This document shows positions 26,188 through 34,714 of a stretch of DNA of 64,000 nucleotides, in pieces. This DNA comes from Rhodobacter sp. (GTDB lineage: Bacteria > Pseudomonadota > Alphaproteobacteria > Rhodobacterales > Rhodobacteraceae): NCBI GenBank assembly GCA_027484145.1, contig JAIXUH010000012.1, positions 186,001-250,000 of the forward strand, written 5' to 3'. Under the pieces are notes generated by a model. It saw only the letters and a list, made by a program, of their open reading frames with translations, made no database searches and was not told the origin of the DNA. Every line of letters starts with the position of its first letter. Within the stretch, counting starts at the first letter, position 1. The translations under genes were made by a program, and so were the position numbers.

Positions 26188-27798
26188 TTACTTCACGAAA
26201 ACATAGTCATAGTTGACGGGGATCGAGACCGGATCAACGTAAAGCGCGTCCTCGCCGCCCATGCGTTCGGACTTCATCGTGTAGCGCTGTTCGTTGAACA
26301 CCGGCACCCAAGGCGCATCTTCCATCACGGCCTGATACACCTCGGACCACATCGCCATGCGGTCAGCGGCCTTGGTCGGGTCAGCCAAGCTGTCGGCGGC
26401 AGTGGCCTTTTCATCCAAAGCCGCGTTGCAGTATTTCGACCAGTTCCAACCACCCGGACCAGCACCGGCACAGCCAAGGATCGGGCCATAGAAGTTCGAC
26501 GGATCGGGGAAGTCGGCAATCCACGCCATGCCGCCCGACCAGATCATCGGGGCCGTGCCCGCGCCACCGGCCTCGATCACATTGGCCTGCGCAAGGCTCT
26601 GGATATTCGCCTTCACGCCGATGGCCGCCAGATCCTGCTGAATCGCTTGCGCAATCCGCGGGTTCGGGTCGGTGTTCATCACGTAAAGGTCCGTTTCGAA
26701 CCCATCGGCCAGCCCTGCGTCTGCCAACAGTTTCTTGGCCCCTTCGACATCAAACGCGTAACCGGCGTAGCCCTCGGTATAGCCGGGCATCGACGGCGGC
26801 AGCGGCTGCGTCGCCGGTTTGGCGCGCCCGTTGATGATCTGGGTGATGCGGTCCTTGTTGATCGCCATGTTGATGGCCTTGCGGACCTCGGGCTTGTCCA
26901 AGGGCGGGATCGTCACGTTCAGCGTGATGTAACCCGTGTGCAACTGCCCGCCTTCCACCACGCGGGAGGCCTGCGCGGGGTCTGCCATCACTTCGGTGAA
27001 CTTGGCGGGCGGAATGCCATCGCCGGGCACGTCAACTTCGCCGTTCTGCAGACGCAGCAGGGCGACGATCGGCTCTTGCCCAACCTCGAACACCACGCTG
27101 TCCAGATAGGGCACGCCCGCACGCCAGTAATCGGCGTTCTTTTCAAACACCAGCTTCTGGCCCAGCGTCCATTCCGCCAGCTTGAAAGCACCCGTGCCCA
27201 CCGGCATCTTGCCGAAATCGCCCGCCGCAGCATCCACCGCTTCTTTCGGCACAACAGAGGCAAAGTTCAGCGCCATCACGTGCAGGAAGGTGGCATCGGG
27301 CCGCGACAGGGTGATCTTGACCGTCAGCGGGTCCACCACCTCAACCCCGGAAAGGCCGCCATCGCCCGCCTTGTCAAACCCGGCGATCGAGCCGAAGAAA
27401 CCCGCGCCCGGCGATTGCGTGGCCGGGTTGGTCACGCGGTCCAGCGAGTATTTCACATCTTCGGCCGTCATCTCACGGCCATTGTGGAACTTCACGCCCG
27501 CACGCAGCTTGAAGGTAAAGGTCAGGCCGTCCTCGGAAATCTCATAGCTTTCGGCCAGACCGGGGCGCAGCACCGTGGTGCCGGGCACATAATCCATCAG
27601 ACCGTCGAACAGCGATTTGATCATCGACCAGTTCTGCCAGTCATAGCCAATGGCCGGGTCCAGCGTGGCCACATCATCCTTATAGGTCACGGTGATGGAG
27701 CCACCGGCCTTGGCCGCCGGATCAGGGGTATAGTCCTGCGCGCCGGCGGGCAGCGCCAGCGACAGGATCAGGGCGGTAGAGGCAAGAAGTTTTTTCAT
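26188..27798 (-). CDS. ABC transporter substrate-binding protein, family 5 (peptide/nickel type)
   Basis: Periplasmic receptor of 536 aa. The signal peptide MKKLLASTALILSLALPAGA is cleaved before QDYTPD. The SBP_bac_5 fold follows: YKDDVATLDPAIGYDWQNWS, then TFKLRAGVKFHNGREMTAEDV (the SBP_bac_5 signature region, residues about 93-115). The C-terminus PVSIPVNYDYVFVK is intact. Ligand unknown. The adjacent amidase suggests a peptide- or amide-containing compound rather than nickel. Confidence 0.92.
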   Translation of the reverse strand: MKKLLASTALILSLALPAGAQDYTPDPAAKAGGSITVTYKDDVATLDPAIGYDWQNWSMIKSLFDGLMDYVPGTTVLRPGLAESYEISEDGLTFTFKLRAGVKFHNGREMTAEDVKYSLDRVTNPATQSPGAGFFGSIAGFDKAGDGGLSGVEVVDPLTVKITLSRPDATFLHVMALNFASVVPKEAVDAAAGDFGKMPVGTGAFKLAEWTLGQKLVFEKNADYWRAGVPYLDSVVFEVGQEPIVALLRLQNGEVDVPGDGIPPAKFTEVMADPAQASRVVEGGQLHTGYITLNVTIPPLDKPEVRKAINMAINKDRITQIINGRAKPATQPLPPSMPGYTEGYAGYAFDVEGAKKLLADAGLADGFETDLYVMNTDPNPRIAQAIQQDLAAIGVKANIQSLAQANVIEAGGAGTAPMIWSGGMAWIADFPDPSNFYGPILGCAGAGPGGWNWSKYCNAALDEKATAADSLADPTKAADRMAMWSEVYQAVMEDAPWVPVFNEQRYTMKSERMGGEDALYVDPVSIPVNYDYVFVK

Positions 27799-27817
27799 TG
27801 TGTCTCTCCTGTTGGGT

Positions 27818-28738
27818 TTAGCGAAGGGTAATTCTGGGGTCGATAAACGGGGCGATCACATCGGCCAGAAGGTTGCCGATCACGATGGCAAGGGCAGACA
27901 CCAGCGTGACGCCCATGATGATGGGAATGTCGATCCGCTGGATCGCTTGCCACGCCAACTGGCCGATGCCGGGCCAGCCAAAGACGGATTCCACCACCAC
28001 GATGCCGCCCATGAAGATGCCGATGTCGATGCCGATCATGGCGATGATGGGCAAAATGGCATTGGGCAGCGCATGGCCCAGCACCACGCGGGCCCGGGTC
28101 AGCCCCTTGGCGCGGGCGGTGCGGATAAAATCGGCGCGCAGCACATCGATCATCGAGGATCGCATCATCCGCGCATACCAGCCCGACCCAAGGATGCCCA
28201 AAGTCACCGCAGGCAGCACCAGATGCGCGAACGTCCCATAGCCGCCAATCGGGAACCACCCCAGTTGCACGGCAAAAACATAGAGCATCAGCAGACTGAC
28301 CACGAACTGCGGGGCCGATACAGTGACAAAGGATGTCATCATAAGCACATGGTCGGCCATCCGCCCGCGCCACAGGGCGGCGGCAATCCCCATGGCCAGC
28401 CCCAGCACCAACTCGCAGCCAATCGCCCCCGCCATCAGCAGCAGCGTGGCGGGCATGCGCGACGCGATCAACTCCGCCACTTCGGTCTTTTGCAGATAGC
28501 TGCGCCCCATATCGCCCTGCAAAAGCCCCGCCAGATAGCGGCCGTATTGCACGATGAACGGCTGATCGAGGCCAAGTTGCTGGCGGATGTTCTCGACCGT
28601 TTCGGCTGTGGCCGACCGCCCGGCAATCTGGCGCACCGGATCGGCGGGCAGCACGAACAGCAGGAAGAACGTGATGAAGCTGACCCCCAGCAGGATCAGC
28701 GCCGATTGCAACAGGCGGCGGATCAGATAGGTCGCCAT
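27818..28738 (-). CDS. ABC transporter permease, DppB type
   Basis: A 306-aa inner-membrane permease with six helices. The N-terminal part (MATYLIRRLLQSALILLGVS) and DPVRQIAGRSATAETVENI are typical of DppB/OppB. The EAA loop is RADFIRTARAKGLTRARVVL (residues about 205-224), which docks on the ATPase. Its ATG overlaps the last base of the DppC-type gene (TGATG on the minus strand). Confidence 0.92.
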   Translation of the reverse strand: MATYLIRRLLQSALILLGVSFITFFLLFVLPADPVRQIAGRSATAETVENIRQQLGLDQPFIVQYGRYLAGLLQGDMGRSYLQKTEVAELIASRMPATLLLMAGAIGCELVLGLAMGIAAALWRGRMADHVLMMTSFVTVSAPQFVVSLLMLYVFAVQLGWFPIGGYGTFAHLVLPAVTLGILGSGWYARMMRSSMIDVLRADFIRTARAKGLTRARVVLGHALPNAILPIIAMIGIDIGIFMGGIVVVESVFGWPGIGQLAWQAIQRIDIPIIMGVTLVSALAIVIGNLLADVIAPFIDPRITLR

Positions 28739-29625
28739 CAGCCGCGCCCCCGCTGTGTCGGGTCCAGCACATCGCGCAGCGCATCACCCACAAGGTTGAA
28801 CGCCAGCGCCAGCAGAATGATCACGGCACCCGGAATGAACACCAACCAAGGGGCCGACTGAAAATAGGTCTGGTTTTCAAAGATGATGTTGCCCCAGCTT
28901 GGCGTCGGCGGCTGCACGCCCACCCCAAGAAAGGACAGCGTCGCCTCCAGCAGCACCGTGGTTGATATGCCCAGCGTACCCCAGACGATGATCGTCGGCA
29001 CCAGATGCGGCAGGATATGGCGGAACAGGATACGCCCCGTTCCCGCCCCCAATGTGCGCTCGGCAGCAATGAAATCACGCGTCGCAAGCGACGTGGTTTC
29101 GGTATAGATCACTCGCGCCGTCTGCACCCAGTTCACCAGCGCGATCACCATCGCCACAATCCATAGTGACGGCTGAAAAATCGCGGCAAGGCAGATCGCC
29201 AGCAACAGCGCCGGAAAAGCCATCATCAGGTCGGTGAACCGCATCAGCACCGCGCCCAGCCAGCCCCGGAAATACCCCGCCGTGATGCCCACCAAGGTGC
29301 CGATCAGCAGCGCCACTCCATTGGCCACGATCCCGATCACCAACGAGGTGCGCGCGCCATAAAGCACCCGCGAAAACAGATCGCGGCCCAAAAGATCTGT
29401 GCCCATGATAAAGCGCGCATCGGGCGGCAAAGGTGCGCCTTCAATCGTCAGCCCGTCGAAATGCTGCTCATCGGGTGAAAACGGCGCAATCCACGGGGCC
29501 AGCACCGCGCCCGCCACCACAATGGCGATCAGCACCAGACCAAACACCGCCATCCGCCGCTGCAACAGCCGCGCCATAGCCCCCTTTGGCCGACGGATGC
29601 GCTCAGCCTTGGTCGCGCTGCCCAT
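28738..29625 (-). CDS. ABC transporter permease, DppC type
   Basis: A 295-aa partner permease. An N-terminal cytoplasmic tail (KAERIRRPKGAMARLLQRR) precedes a first helix, the DppC-type segment IMGTDLLGRDLFSRVLYGAR and five further helices. The EAA loop contains RDFIAAERTLGAGTGRILFR. The start ATG at 29625 (MGSATKAE) overlaps the end of the ANTAR gene by 23 bp. The longer frame upstream is antisense-free but runs through the ANTAR gene. Confidence 0.92.
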   Translation of the reverse strand: MGSATKAERIRRPKGAMARLLQRRMAVFGLVLIAIVVAGAVLAPWIAPFSPDEQHFDGLTIEGAPLPPDARFIMGTDLLGRDLFSRVLYGARTSLVIGIVANGVALLIGTLVGITAGYFRGWLGAVLMRFTDLMMAFPALLLAICLAAIFQPSLWIVAMVIALVNWVQTARVIYTETTSLATRDFIAAERTLGAGTGRILFRHILPHLVPTIIVWGTLGISTTVLLEATLSFLGVGVQPPTPSWGNIIFENQTYFQSAPWLVFIPGAVIILLALAFNLVGDALRDVLDPTQRGRG

Positions 29626-30211
29626 CGGCCCCCCCGTCTTGTCCGTGGCTGGCCACGATCCGCGCCGCCGCATCCTCAAAGCTGATCCGCCACGCCATCG
29701 CCATCTGCCGCAGTTGCGCATAGGCATCGGCTTCGGATTTGCCGCGCGCACTCAGCAACGTCACCGCCCGCACCACCGTCTGCCGCCCGTCCAACCTGCG
29801 CCGCAGATCGGCAATCTCGGCCGACAGGGCGTGCTGCGCGTCAAAGGCATCGCGCGCAATCAACAGCGCCGAATAGGCCCCGTTGTCCCCAACGGGCTTC
29901 AGCAACTGCGCATGCGCCCCCGCCCGCAAGGACCATTCGATCCGCCCCGGCGCTTCGGACCCGATCAGCGCGATCATCGGCATCGGCGGTTGGCCCGCCG
30001 CCCATGGGAACATGCCATCATGCCCCATGTCGGCATCAAAGAACACGAAATCCGCCCCGATCCCTTCGGCGGTGAAATCCGGCCAGACCTGCGTCACCTC
30101 CAGCCCGATGGCGGTCAGTTGCCGCGTCAGGGCCTGCACCGTGGGGTGGGGGCGGTGCAGGATCACCGCCCGCGCGCCGCCAAGGTTCTGAATCCGGATT
30201 GGCCGCCTCAT
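29603..30211 (-). CDS. AmiR-like ANTAR-domain antitermination regulator
   Basis: A 202-aa RNA-binding regulator. Residues about 10-130 form a degenerate receiver-like domain (ADFVFFDADMGHDG), followed by a coiled coil (ALSAEIADLRRRLDGR). The C-terminal ANTAR three-helix domain is at about 140-190 (AVTLLSARGKSEADAYAQLR, then AMAWRISFEDAAARIV). AmiR of Pseudomonas aeruginosa has this layout and reads through a leader terminator when released by AmiC. The gene overlaps the AmiC-like gene by 4 bp. A leader terminator is present upstream of the operon (31323-31369). Confidence 0.88.
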   Translation of the reverse strand: MRRPIRIQNLGGARAVILHRPHPTVQALTRQLTAIGLEVTQVWPDFTAEGIGADFVFFDADMGHDGMFPWAAGQPPMPMIALIGSEAPGRIEWSLRAGAHAQLLKPVGDNGAYSALLIARDAFDAQHALSAEIADLRRRLDGRQTVVRAVTLLSARGKSEADAYAQLRQMAMAWRISFEDAAARIVASHGQDGGADGQRDQG

Positions 30212-31299
30212 GACACCACCCGCAGCATCGGGGCAAGTGGGGCCATCCGGCCGCGTGAAAGGTAGGGGTCGCCCGGCATGTCGGCACGCCGCTCAATCAC
30301 CCGGAACGCACCACCCTCGACCCGCGCGATGATGGCGGGCAGCACGGTGTGGTGCGTCTCGGGGTCGATGATGCCACCGGGGCGGCAGTCGCCGGCCAAA
30401 AGCTGCGACAGGCTCAGATCCTCGGCGCCCGGACGATGCGCCAATAGCCGCGCCAGTTCCCGCACCGCCGCAAAGGCCGCCGCCTCGTGCGAAGAGCCAA
30501 AGTTCCCCACCCCCGGCCATCCGCCCACGCCCCGGAAATAGGGCCCCGCCGCCACCAACCCTTCGGCCGCCGGGCCTAGCGCGGGCAATTCGCATTCCGT
30601 CATGTTGCACGACAGCACCGGGCAGCGGTCGGGCAGAAACGCCGCATCCTGCAGCCCCAGCGCACGATAGGCCGCCAGAAACTCATAGGACGATGGCCCG
30701 ATCAGCGAATTGAGGATAAAGGCCGGCCGCGCCGCCCGGATTTCTTCGATCATCCGGCCCACATCGCGCGACCCGATGGGCAGATACCGCTCGCCCAGCA
30801 CCTCACCCCCGGCGGCGGTGATCCGCTCGCGCGCAAGGCGGTTCATCTCCCACCCCCAGATGTAATTCGACCCCGTCAGATAGGCCCGCCGCCCATAGGC
30901 GGGCATCGCCCAGTCCAGCAGCGGCAGCAGGTGCTGGTTGGGGCAGGCATGGGTATACACCACATGGTCCGAGGCTTCGAACCCCTCATAGGGCACCGCA
31001 TACCACAGCGTTCCGCCGAACTTTTCCACCGTCGGAATCACTTCCTTGCGGCTCCACGAGGTGACGCATCCCACCACATGCCGCGCGGTGCTGGCCTGCA
31101 AGATATCTGCGCACATCGGACCATAAAGATCGACATTACCACCCGGATCACGCTCCACCGCCACAAAGCACAGATCCAGCGCCGGATCGGCGTTGATCTG
31201 CGCGATGGCGGCCAGCACGCCAGTGCGGCACGCCTCGGAAATCAGCGAGTAGCTGCCCGTGCGGGAATACAGAAGGCCAAGTTCGATCCGTCGCTTCAT
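30208..31299 (-). CDS. AmiC-like cytoplasmic amide sensor (periplasmic-binding-protein fold)
   Basis: A 363-aa type I periplasmic-binding-protein fold with no signal peptide (MKRRIELGLLYSRTGSYSLI), as in AmiC, which holds AmiR inactive until an amide binds. It has LTGSNYIWGWEMNRLARE (near residue 140), FILNSLIGPSSYEFLAAYRA and DPETHHTVLPAIIARVEGG near the C-terminus, all characteristic of AmiC/urea-binding relatives. First gene of the operon. The ligand is unknown; a short-chain amide would fit the amidase encoded downstream. Confidence 0.87.
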   Translation of the reverse strand: MKRRIELGLLYSRTGSYSLISEACRTGVLAAIAQINADPALDLCFVAVERDPGGNVDLYGPMCADILQASTARHVVGCVTSWSRKEVIPTVEKFGGTLWYAVPYEGFEASDHVVYTHACPNQHLLPLLDWAMPAYGRRAYLTGSNYIWGWEMNRLARERITAAGGEVLGERYLPIGSRDVGRMIEEIRAARPAFILNSLIGPSSYEFLAAYRALGLQDAAFLPDRCPVLSCNMTECELPALGPAAEGLVAAGPYFRGVGGWPGVGNFGSSHEAAAFAAVRELARLLAHRPGAEDLSLSQLLAGDCRPGGIIDPETHHTVLPAIIARVEGGAFRVIERRADMPGDPYLSRGRMAPLAPMLRVVS

Positions 31300-31322
31300 C
31301 CGTCATTCCCTGTGGCGCGGCC

Positions 31323-31369
31323 AAAAGGCAAAAGGCCCCGAAGCAGACGCGTTGACTGCATTCAGGGCC
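31323..31369 (-). terminator. Leader terminator upstream of the amiC-like gene
   Basis: On the minus strand, GGCCCTGAATGCAG pairs with CTGCTTCGGGGCC (13 pairs including one G-U, one bulged T) around TCAACGCGT. It is followed by TTTTGCCTTTT. It lies between the promoter-like sequence and the first start codon at 31299, where an intrinsic terminator would stop the whole operon unless relieved. This matches AmiR-type attenuation. Confidence 0.75.
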
Positions 31370-31393
31370 CATGTGCCGATTGGCTTTTCGCCA
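31366..31393 (-). promoter_or_regulatory. Two short hairpins ahead of the leader terminator, candidate ANTAR target
   Basis: On the minus strand, TGGC-GAAAA-GCCA (31381-31393) is followed after three bases by GGC-ACATGG-GCC (31366-31377). The second shares its last four bases with the start of the terminator stem, so the two structures exclude each other. Paired short hairpins next to a terminator are the known ANTAR target layout. The loops do not fully match the usual hexanucleotide with A at 1 and G at 4, so this is tentative. Confidence 0.4.
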
Positions 31394-31404
31394 GATGTGA
31401 TCCA

Positions 31405-31432
31405 ACAGTAGCGGTCATCCGCCCTTGGTCAA
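31405..31432 (-). promoter_or_regulatory. Sigma-70-like promoter of the amiC operon
   Basis: Minus-strand TTGACC and TACTGT hexamers separated by 16 bp. A start about 7 bp downstream gives a leader of roughly 100 nt containing two hairpins and the terminator before the ATG at 31299. The -10 is weak, so the call rests on position as much as sequence. Confidence 0.45.
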
Positions 31433-31527
31433 GCCTTTGCCGCAGCCTTGCCGCCTGTTCCGATGGCCCCTGCCCAAAAAAGCGCCAAAGCCCCCGGCGC
31501 CAGCAACCACAGGTGCAGCACCCGGTC

Positions 31528-32646
31528 CTACTGCCGCGCCAGAAACCCCGACACCCGAGCCAACCCCTCGCGCAGCACGGCAGGCGTGTTGGCATAGCCG
31601 ATCCGCACATAGCCCTCCATGCCCAGCGCCGATCCGGGCAGGAACATCACCCCCGTCTCGCGCAGCAGCGCAAGGCAGAAGTCGCGCGAGGTCATCGGCA
31701 GGTGCAGCTTGACCAGCGCCGTCGTGCCCGACCGGGGCCGCACAAAGGAAAGGTGCCGCTCGCCCGCCACCCAGTCGGCCAGAACCGCCAGATTGCCCCG
31801 CGTGATCGCCCGCGACCGCGCCAGCACCCGTTCCTTCGCCTCCAGCGCGATGGCGGCGAAATGGTCGTCGATCATGCCCACGGAAATCGTGTCGTAATCG
31901 CGGTGGATCAGCACCGCCTCGATCACATCACGTGGGGCAGCGACCCAGCCCAGCCGCAACCCGGCAAGGCTAAAGGCCTTGGACATCCCCGCCGTGCTGA
32001 TCCCGCGTTCATAAAGATCGGCCATCGACGGCGTCACCCCCGAGCCCTCCTGATCGGTCCCGCGATAGACCTCGTCGCACAGAACCCACGCCCCATAGGC
32101 GCGCGCTATCGCAGCAATCTCCTCCAGCCCCTCACGTCCGATCAGCGCCCCGGTGGGGTTGTTGGGGTTGGTCAGCGCAATCAGCTTGGTCCCCGGCACT
32201 GCCAGTTCGCGCAGTGCGGCCATGTCCGGCAGCCAACCATCCTCTTCGCGCAACTGCAACAGATGCACATCCGCGCCAAGGCTGTCGGGGATGGAATGGT
32301 GCTGCTGATAGGTCGGCACAATGGAAATCACCCGATCCCCGCGATCAACCAAGGTCCGGTGCACCAGCATGTTTGCGCCAATGGTGCCATGCGTGACCAC
32401 GACATTGCCGCGCCCCTGCCGGTCATACAGCGCCGCAATCGCATCGCGCAGCCGGTCTGACCCCTCAATCGCGCCATAGGTCATCTTCATCGGCAACAGC
32501 GCCGACACATCCGCCGCATTATGCCCGGCAAGAGCCAACAACTCGGCGATCGTCAGGCTTTCCACGCAGGTCTCGGCAAGGTTCAGCTCACATTTCAGCT
32601 CCCACTCGTTCATCCAGATTTCAACGCCGAATGGTTCGATCTTCAT
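31528..32646 (-). CDS. PLP-dependent aminotransferase, class I/II
   Basis: A 372-aa fold-type I aminotransferase. The PLP-binding Lys is in GMSKAFSLAGLRLGW (near residue 230), with ALTNPNNPTGALIG (about 160-173) and a C-terminal Arg region (YVRIGYANTPAVLREGL). Substrate unknown; the motif set resembles aspartate/arginine-type catabolic aminotransferases. The start ATG overlaps the tadA stop by 4 bp, so it is cotranscribed with tadA. It is separated from the amiC operon by that operon's promoter. Confidence 0.82.
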   Translation of the reverse strand: MKIEPFGVEIWMNEWELKCELNLAETCVESLTIAELLALAGHNAADVSALLPMKMTYGAIEGSDRLRDAIAALYDRQGRGNVVVTHGTIGANMLVHRTLVDRGDRVISIVPTYQQHHSIPDSLGADVHLLQLREEDGWLPDMAALRELAVPGTKLIALTNPNNPTGALIGREGLEEIAAIARAYGAWVLCDEVYRGTDQEGSGVTPSMADLYERGISTAGMSKAFSLAGLRLGWVAAPRDVIEAVLIHRDYDTISVGMIDDHFAAIALEAKERVLARSRAITRGNLAVLADWVAGERHLSFVRPRSGTTALVKLHLPMTSRDFCLALLRETGVMFLPGSALGMEGYVRIGYANTPAVLREGLARVSGFLARQ

Positions 32647-33125
32647 GCCGTCTCCCCCGTCGCGCCCCGCCGGGCAGCGAAAAAATCCTTCAGCATCATC
32701 TCGGCCTCGACCGCTGCGATGCCATCATAAACCTCGGGCACATGGTGGCACTGCGGGTGGCTGAACACCCGCGCCCCCACCGCCACGCCACCACTCTTGG
32801 GGTCGGCTGCGCCATAGTAAAGCCGCGCAATCCGTGCCGCCGAAATCGCCGCCGCACACATCGGGCAAGGCTCCAGCGTCACATAGAGCGCGTGGCCCCC
32901 CAACCGCTCCGACCCCGCCGCCGCACAGGCTGCACGCAGCGCCAGCACCTCGGCATGCGCCGTGGGGTCGCACAGCTCCCGCGTGCGGTTGCCCGCCCGC
33001 GCCACCACCCGGCCCCCCACATCCACGACCACCGCGCCCACCGGAACCTCGCCCCGCGCGCCTGCCGCCCGTGCCTCTTCCAGCGCCATGGCCATGAAAC
33101 TCCGGAAGCTGCGTTGCTCTTTCAT
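32643..33125 (-). CDS. tadA: tRNA-specific adenosine deaminase TadA
   Basis: Zinc deaminase that converts the wobble adenosine of tRNA-Arg(ACG) to inosine. It has 160 aa: HAEVLAL (His and catalytic Glu, near residue 58) and EPCPMCAAAIS (zinc cysteines, near 90). The N-terminal MKEQRSFRSFMAMALEEARA and the length fit TadA. Divergent from rluB. This is the tRNA enzyme, not the pilus ATPase sometimes also called TadA. Confidence 0.93.
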   Translation of the reverse strand: MKEQRSFRSFMAMALEEARAAGARGEVPVGAVVVDVGGRVVARAGNRTRELCDPTAHAEVLALRAACAAAGSERLGGHALYVTLEPCPMCAAAISAARIARLYYGAADPKSGGVAVGARVFSHPQCHHVPEVYDGIAAVEAEMMLKDFFAARRGATGETA

Positions 33126-33130
33126 CGGTT

Positions 33131-33170
33131 CCCAAATATCCTTGGCCGTCCGGGGGCAGACAGCCCCCGG
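33131..33170. repeat. Dispersed intergenic element, copy C, between divergent tadA and rluB
   Basis: CCCAAATATCC at 33131-33141, then a CGGGGGC-AGACA-GCCCCCG hairpin at 33151-33169. It lies between two divergent start codons, so it cannot be simply a terminator of either gene. Confidence 0.6.
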
Positions 33171-33202
33171 CGCACGTCACCCCGCGCCAAAGGTCGCCCC
33201 CC

Positions 33203-34564
33203 ATGCCCGAAAAGACAACCCCCGCCAAGCCGTCACGGCCCAAGACCGGGGAAAAGGACCAGCGGGCAACCGGCACGGCCAAACCCGCCCGCAAACCTGC
33301 CGCCGCACCAGAAAAGACCACTGAAGGCGACCGCATCGCCAAGGTGCTGTCGCGCGCCGGCATCTCGTCGCGGCGCGAGGCCGAGCGGCTGATCGAAATG
33401 GGCGAGGTGCAGGTGAACGGCAAGACCGTCACCTCGCCAGCCCTGAACGTCACATCCAAGGACCGCATCACCGTCTCGGGCCAGCCCGTTGGGGCGCCCG
33501 AACCCGCCCGCCTGTGGCTTTACTACAAGCCCGAAGGTCTGGTCACCTCGGCCTCAGACGAAAAGGGCCGCGACACGGTGTTCGACAACCTGCCCGAAGA
33601 CATGCCCCGCGTCATGTCCATCGGGCGGCTTGACCTCAATTCCGAAGGGCTGCTGCTTCTGACCAACGACGGCGCGCTCAAGCGCCAGTTGGAACTGCCC
33701 TCCACCGGCTGGCTGCGCAAATACCGCGTCCGCGTCAAAGGCAACCCGACCGACCCCGATCTGGAACCGCTGCGCCGGGGCATCACCATCGAAGGCGAAC
33801 GCTTTCAGCCCATGGAAATCTCGATGGACCGCCATCAGGGGGCCAACGCTTGGCTGACCGTGGGCCTGCGCGAAGGCAAGAACCGCGAGATCCGCCGTGC
33901 CATGATGGCGGTCAACCTGACCGTGAACCGCCTGATCCGCGTCAGCTATGGCCCCTTCCGCCTGAACGAAATGCAGCCCGGCGATGTCGAAGAGGTACGC
34001 GCCAAGGTGCTGCGCGACCAGCTTGGTGCCTTGATGTCGGGCCATGCTGAGGCCGATGACGACCTGCGCCCGGTCGCCAAAACCGGGGCACGCGGCGGGG
34101 CCAGGGCGGGCACCGGAACGGCGACGAAGCCAGCCACCACATCGCGCCTGCGCACATCCGCCCGCTCGGGCGGCGATCAGGGCATTGCGCGCCGTCCCGC
34201 ACGGGAAGGCGATGATGCGCCCGCGCCACGCCGCACTGCAAACACTGGCAAGCCAAGGGCAGACGCCGCCCCCGGCACCGTGACCACCGCCCGTGGCCGC
34301 GCTGCCCTGCAAACCCTGTCCGATGCCTGGGGCAAGGCCACGAAACCCGCGCGCGGCGCCTCCGCGCGCCCCACGGCGGGCGACGACGCCCCCACCCCGC
34401 GCCGCCGCGTCGCCAAGCCTGCGGGCGAAGGCGCAGAGCGTCCGCCCCGCACCTATGGCACCGCCGCCCGCAGCACCACGAAACCCGCAGGTGACGATGC
34501 CGCCCGGCCCCGCCGTGGTCCAAAGCCCGGCGCGCCCAAGGGAAAGCCGCGCACCCGCAAGTGA
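33203..34564 (+). CDS. rluB: 23S rRNA pseudouridine synthase, RluB type, with long basic tail
   Basis: A 453-aa RsuA/RluB-family synthase; RluB makes pseudouridine at position 2605 of 23S rRNA. An N-terminal Lys/Pro/Ala-rich segment (residues 1-45) is followed by an S4 RNA-binding domain (about 48-108, RIAKVLSRAGISSRREAERL). The catalytic domain carries the Asp motif GRLDLNSEGLLLLTNDG (about 143-159) and GLREGKNREIRRAM. From about residue 275 on there is a low-complexity Ala/Arg/Pro/Gly/Thr tail of some 175 residues, likely disordered and RNA-binding. Confidence 0.9.
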   Translation: MPEKTTPAKPSRPKTGEKDQRATGTAKPARKPAAAPEKTTEGDRIAKVLSRAGISSRREAERLIEMGEVQVNGKTVTSPALNVTSKDRITVSGQPVGAPEPARLWLYYKPEGLVTSASDEKGRDTVFDNLPEDMPRVMSIGRLDLNSEGLLLLTNDGALKRQLELPSTGWLRKYRVRVKGNPTDPDLEPLRRGITIEGERFQPMEISMDRHQGANAWLTVGLREGKNREIRRAMMAVNLTVNRLIRVSYGPFRLNEMQPGDVEEVRAKVLRDQLGALMSGHAEADDDLRPVAKTGARGGARAGTGTATKPATTSRLRTSARSGGDQGIARRPAREGDDAPAPRRTANTGKPRADAAPGTVTTARGRAALQTLSDAWGKATKPARGASARPTAGDDAPTPRRRVAKPAGEGAERPPRTYGTAARSTTKPAGDDAARPRRGPKPGAPKGKPRTRK

Positions 34565-34714
34565 CCCTTGCCCCTCGCTGGTGCAAGTGACTGCGCGTAA
34601 AGGGGGAAGGCGGGCCTTCGCTTCCCCCCCTCAGGGCACTGGCAAGGGGCAGCGCCATCTCCTATAGTCTTTGTGATGGGACCGCCCATCTGATGCAGCC
34701 GCAATGAGGCCCCC

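Noticed and set aside
26089-27831. 580-codon plus-strand open frame over the binding-protein gene
   Set aside because: Antisense to an intact SBP family 5 gene with signal peptide.
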